Below, one piece after another: positions 59,501 through 64,000 of a stretch of 64,000 nucleotides of DNA (its first letter is position 1; each line of letters opens with the position of its first letter). Made by a program: the position numbers and the translations under genes. Origin of the DNA: Pegea sp. RAD2-039 (Eukaryota; Chordata; Thaliacea; Salpida; Salpidae); NCBI GenBank assembly GCA_034620365.1, contig JAQGEQ010000192.1, positions 2,971,001 to 3,035,000 of the forward strand, given 5' to 3'. The notes beneath the pieces are model-generated. The model ran no database searches. It was given only the letters and a program-made list of their open reading frames with translations, and was not told where the DNA came from.

Positions 59501-62500
59501 GGCAGCTTGATAATCACGTGACTACCATCGAATTCTATTGAATGACTTTTTCTGTCACTTACTACAATATACTTTCCTTGTTTTCGGATGCTTATATCCG
59601 AGTGGTTCACGCTTGAGTAGTCTGAAAGACTTTTATTTCCAGATATCAAGTCCTAAAAATAACTTCTTATTTTGAATTCTTGGAAATTTTATGCAAATTA
59701 CTTTAACATCATTTTTCGTTAAGTGAATAAGAACATTTTGTTTCATCATTTCAATCGTAATAGAATCTATTTGAGTAAATGTTCCATTTTGGATTGTGGT
59801 CAGTTGTACTTTTTCCGTCTCCAATGTGATTGGGCGAATCAAATCATAAGTACAAGCTCCTCTATCTTCAAAGACTTTACCATCAAAAGTGCGAAATTGT
59901 AAGTTTCCCCAAACCTCACAGCTGCTTGTTCCTTTAAATCATCAAATTTTCATCATTTTTTTTATATTCCAACAGATACCTTAACTCGACTAAAAACAAA
60001 ACTTAAGTGACTAACTAATTGGAAGACACATAATGACTCCGTGTGGATCTGTCCCGCATTCGAAATTAACTCCACAAGTGTTTGGTCTGCATGTGATTGC
60101 TCCTGAAAGACACCGGCACTTCTTACTACAATTTTCATTCATAAAAACTTGATCATTCTGCAAGAAATAATTATTTGAAATACAAATCAACATTTCTTAA
60201 TCTATCTTTTATCAATTATCTAATAAAATAAGATTTTTAAATAAAAACAAACCAAATAGTAGAATCCTTCTCTGCTACAACCACAATCTGTTAAACTAAC
60301 AAAACTTGAACCAGAAATAAAGTAACCATCATCAGCTTGACATCCTGTCATCGACGTTTAGTTAATAATTTTCTAAATCACTTTTTAATCTAAAGACCTT
60401 CAACGCATTGAGATCCAATAATTTTGTTGTTACAAATGCATCTTCTGGCAGATACATCATCACAGCTTGGTTGACACTGAGACATGCAAGAATTATAGTG
60501 GCTGTTGACTGGACAATTGGGTACAGCTAAAATATCTTCACTTAATTACTCATCACTTAAGATAAGGAGCTGATTTACTCATATTAGATTGCAATCTCCA
60601 GTTTGGAGGTTGGATCCTGTTTAGATCTTGAAATTGCTTACAATCATCTGAGTGATCGTTACTTTCATCATCTAATTCCAAGCAGTCATCCACATAAGAT
60701 GCAATTACTCGTTCCATCTGTTGTGTGTCTCCGTTGTAAGCACATTGATCATATACACAAGCATCAAATGCAACTTCAGGATCTACAATTTTCTGCAGAA
60801 ATTCTATTTTTTTAAGTTGAATTTCAGAGTCAAAAAGTTCAGTTTGAGTTGAAATTTAATTAATAAAATATCAGCATTAGAGTAAACTGGAAGATGTTGC
60901 TCACTCTGCAATCTTTTAAAGGACTTTCTGGGTCTATTAAAACATAACATGCATCTTGGTACTTTTGTAAGATGTCTAAATCGTCACATTCTCCGGGAAA
61001 TCCCCCAAAATCCAGACCAGAACTTGGTTTGAAGCATCTGAAATGATAGTAATCGATAATATGACGAATGGCTGTAGATCTGTGATCTGATCTATTTGAT
61101 ACTTTGTCATTCGAACCTTAGTGGCCTTGATTATAACAAACGATTGTATGATTATAGCAAAATTGGTCAGAACATTTTTTATCTAATCATAATTCCCGCT
61201 TTTCAGCCGTACTCTATCAAGCTCTTTCAGTTTAATCTGATCTTTTTTCTTAGAGATTTGATGCCATTTAAATACAGTCCTTGTATTGTAGAGCTGGTTT
61301 GTTTATATAGTACTAACGATTGATAGTAGGAAACCAACTATTCAAAGCAACTAATCATAGCGAGCTACCGATATAAAGACTGAAAAAATATTGCAAGAAA
61401 AGAAAGCAAATCGGTTTGATAATTTTCAAAAGTGTCTTTAGAAATTAAATGAACAAATTCTTACCCTTTTGCTCCATATCCATCTATGGCCCACGAATCA
61501 ACAAAAGAATCAATATTTGACTCAACAACGCCATCTGGTGTCATTAAATCATCATCTAAATCATCATTGAAGTTGCCACAGACACCTTCTACCTGATACC
61601 TCAATTGATCTGAGATAGTAATTCGAAGTCTGCAACAAATTTTATAATTTGATGTTCTCAAAAAATCACCCCTCACCTGTCTATACCATCCCATCTAATG
61701 ACCAAACCAATATCTGTCCAATCCACAAGAGTAAACAGACCAGATTTACGAACTTCAATTCCAGATCGGTTGAATCCGGGGTTTAAACTGATCCCATTGA
61801 GCTACAGTTGTTTCAAATATATTTGTCAATTTTAGAACTTTTTTCAGCTTTAAATATTATTATAACAAAAAAGAACTTAAACAGTTTGAATATAATATAA
61901 ATTTATATTTATAATAACTTAAAAACATTTCAAAAAATTAATTTTTTATTTTATAAAAGAAAATTTAATCGAAGAACGATGATTGTCATTCTCTGTCTTT
62001 AATTGATTTAAAAATACTTAAGCGGAAAAATCTACTCAAAATATTTGTCAAACTAAACTAGTTTTAATTTATTAAATATTAATTCAACCTTCACAAAGTC
62101 TTTTAATTGAATAGTATTTGAGTTGTTGAAATTGATGTAAACTTCATGAACATGAGATACTGTTGTGTCTGTGTTGTTCCCTTCTTGATTAACTGCAACC
62201 ACAGTAAATGGAATCCCGGTATAGTTAGTCTTACTCCTGAAAAAAACTTTTCAGTTTCATCTTTTTTAAGTAAGTTTCAAATCACTATCACTTAGGTTGT
62301 GAAAAATTTAGTTTTGATTTTTATTTGAGTTTAGAAATCAACTTTTGTAAACTAAATACTTATTTTTATTTTTAGAAAAAAAAACTTAATGATTTATTTA
62401 GTTTATTTACTTTATTAAAATTGTAATTTATTGCTGTATACCTAACAAGATGTTTTTTCATCATTTGTTTATCTAAATCTCAAAACTTACAGACCTTGTC

Positions 62501-64000
62501 ATAATATAAGAACAAGTTCCCATATAATCAAATCTTGTACCATCAAAAGTCATGTAATGAGGATCAGTCACCGCTTTGCAAGTAGCTCTTCGCTAAAAAC
62601 ATTAATTTACTTTTCTACCACTAAATAAAACTCCGGATCTAAGCTTACTCTTTTCCTCGGTAGACACCGATGATACCCATCACTATCAACAGAACATTTA
62701 CTCAGCTTTGAGCAGCTTCGATTTTCACAAGAAAACTCCCCGTTTTCAACACACTTGCAAATGTATGAGCAGTTCTGATCTCTAAGTTCGAATCCTATTC
62801 AAACGAGAGTAGAAGCTCACTGCTCTTTATGTTACATCCTACTTACCCAGTGGATAGTAGATCCCTTCTCTATCACATCCACATTCATCCACAGGAACAC
62901 ATTTAGTATTTGAAAACAGAAATCCTGGGTTACAAACACAGCCTAAAACGAAGAATTGAGTTTAACTAGCTTAGTAATGAGCTTTGAGATTGACCAGGAA
63001 TAGGCGAGTCGTCCAAATTATCGTTTATTTTGCATTGGGTTCCTTCTGGGTCAGCACAAGTAGGGATACAAGCCGGTCCTTTTAATGTATAGTATTCATT
63101 CTCATCACAAACTTCATCTAAATAGTTTTCATTAAACAACCAACAAACAAAACAAGTTTAAACTAACCAAGAAAAGGGAAGTCACTCATTTCAAGTTGAT
63201 TCAACCAATCAGAAGGATTATTGACTTCTTCAAAGCAATCTGTTTTATAAGATTCGATTAAGGTTGTAAGGGTTTGTTCGCTTCCATTTGAGGCACACAT
63301 GTCATAGAGGCAACTGGTATAGATTGATATTGGTGGTACATGTTTGTGGCATTCACCAAAAGGGCCGTCAGTATCGGTGAATATTGAACACTTCTTACTG
63401 AACTTTATATTAGCATGTTCAGTTTTACATAAGTTCAGAATGGTTGGAGGTTTAGACTGCAGACAGCTGTACAAGTTACAGTTAATTAACATCTGGTAAA
63501 ACGAGACTTTCAGAATAAATAATTTTTAATCAGTTGTTGAAAAATGTTTAACAAGATTTATTATTAAGTATTAAGTTTTGAACATCTAAAAAAAATAATT
63601 ATTGACTAACTTGTCGTTTCCATGACCGTAAGCTACCCAACTTTTTAATAACTCATCAACATCATCTGTTAGTCTTCCACTACTTGTCAAAAAGTCATTT
63701 TGCTTGTTATCATCAAACGTACCACATAAACCTTCGACCTTATTTCTTAATGTTCCTAAAGCTGTTATTCGCAACCTAGAAAGTGGTTGAGAGTTGGACC
63801 AGTTGATTAGATCAACACCTCTAACCTTCCTCTTCCGTCCCATTTCAATACTATTTGAAATGTTGTCTCTACTACAACTGAGGCAGATGACGCTTGTAGT
63901 GAAAAGTATTCGGTCTTAGTTCCAGGGAATATTTGCTTGTTGTTAAACTAAACAAAAAGTTGTCACTTTTTAGAATAAACTTTTAATTAATTCATTTATC
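53553..64000 (-). CDS. Secreted multi-VWD/C8/TIL protein with C-terminal EGF and WxxW domains (5' end beyond window)
   Basis: Large extracellular, cysteine-rich protein of the gel-forming mucin / SCO-spondin / zonadhesin / IgGFc-binding class. At least four VWD-C8-TIL units are present. VWD calcium loops: GLCGTFDDN (63.73 kb), GVCGNFNDD (61.57 kb), GLCGNFNGD (59.4 kb), GLCGNFDGD (56.5 kb). C8 parts: 63.16-63.49, 60.6-61.04, 59.03-59.3 and 55.22-55.54 kb. TIL and VWC-like Cys-rich exons lie between. After the last unit come an EGF-like exon (QNAGCSHYCHMNETTVLCSC, about 54.4-54.55 kb), a linker, and a CILP/mucin-type WxxW domain (FYWTRFFDLDDPDGDGDYE, then GNELILGPKIGLICLNK, ending CQDFKIRFLCFN). 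The second Trp of WxxW is Phe. TAA at 53553-53555. Exon borders were not all resolved. The signal peptide should lie to the right of the window. Confidence 0.85.
55988..56195 (+). repeat. Dispersed repeat, copy 2 (in a VWD-gene intron)
   Basis: Shares ordered blocks with the element at 47606-47780 in the same orientation, and is more diverged and slightly longer. It sits in the intron between the last VWD and C8 exons. Together the copies show a family of about 200 bases. Confidence 0.5.
57790..58560. mobile_element. Mobile-element-like insert in a VWD-gene intron
   Basis: This roughly 1.06 kb intron (57.72-58.8 kb) is the longest seen in the gene. It contains sequence of distinctly mixed composition: a GT-rich, LTR-like run at 57.83-57.96 kb ending in an AATAAA, and a segment at 58.02-58.43 kb with a box B-like TTTGAATCCCAC (near 58.13 kb). 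Two overlapping short frames (58228-58419 minus, 58310-58558 plus) show no known motif. Probably one or more decayed insertions; class unknown. Confidence 0.35.

Noticed and set aside
1..64000. CRISPR arrays, operon promoters, ribosome-binding sites or other prokaryotic features
   Set aside because: The window is plainly eukaryotic (spliced animal genes) and no regularly spaced short direct repeats were seen.

Overview
This is a very AT-rich animal genome segment (about 70% A+T by eye). Its genes are split by GT-AG introns, many only 45-60 bases long and a few over 1 kb, and they use the standard genetic code. The gene set is metazoan: a Notch-type glucoside xylosyltransferase, BRE1, cactin, MON1, and a large secreted protein with repeated VWD/C8/TIL units. 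I cannot name the phylum. A compact invertebrate genome fits, and the abundance of the octamers TGACGTCA and TCACGTGA may help place it.

Layout. At 0-3 kb there is only decayed coding sequence. Then, nearly all on the minus strand: a GXYLT-like glycosyltransferase (3.0-4.2 kb, 5' end not found); an intronless Lys-rich orphan (5.7-6.2 kb); two tandem TLCD4-like membrane proteins with matching exon structure (8.1-11.0 and 12.6-13.8 kb), separated by tRNA-derived SINE copies; an isolated terminal exon (16.2 kb); a BTB plus C2H2 protein (16.8-18.2 kb); a short PCF11-like CID protein (18.4-21.4 kb); MON1 (22.9-25.9 kb); a repeat island with a second SINE copy (26.8-27.5 kb); and an intronless HMG-CoA lyase (28.7-29.7 kb). 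BRE1 (31.6-36.7 kb) is the only confident plus-strand gene. It converges on RPL37 (36.9-38.3 kb). Then come a CNBD2-like gene (39.7-44.3 kb), cactin (46.6-50.2 kb), a dead LINE (51.1-52.7 kb), and from 53.5 kb to the right edge the 3' part of a multi-VWD secreted protein ending in EGF-like and WxxW domains.

Most genes are unrelated housekeeping genes: histone H2B ubiquitination, splicing, 3'-end processing, Rab7 activation, translation, ketone-body and leucine metabolism. No dedicated multi-gene pathway is visible. The most unusual points are: an RPL37 that has lost three of its four zinc cysteines; clusters of palindromic CRE and E-box octamers; a PCF11 reduced to its CID plus a short tail; an intronless HMG-CoA lyase ending in a PTS1-like SRL; and a BRE1 intron carrying a possible alternative terminal exon and a GC-rich inverted repeat. 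Exon borders were worked out by hand from splice signals and reading frame. Those given to the base are my best call; those marked approximate are not resolved.
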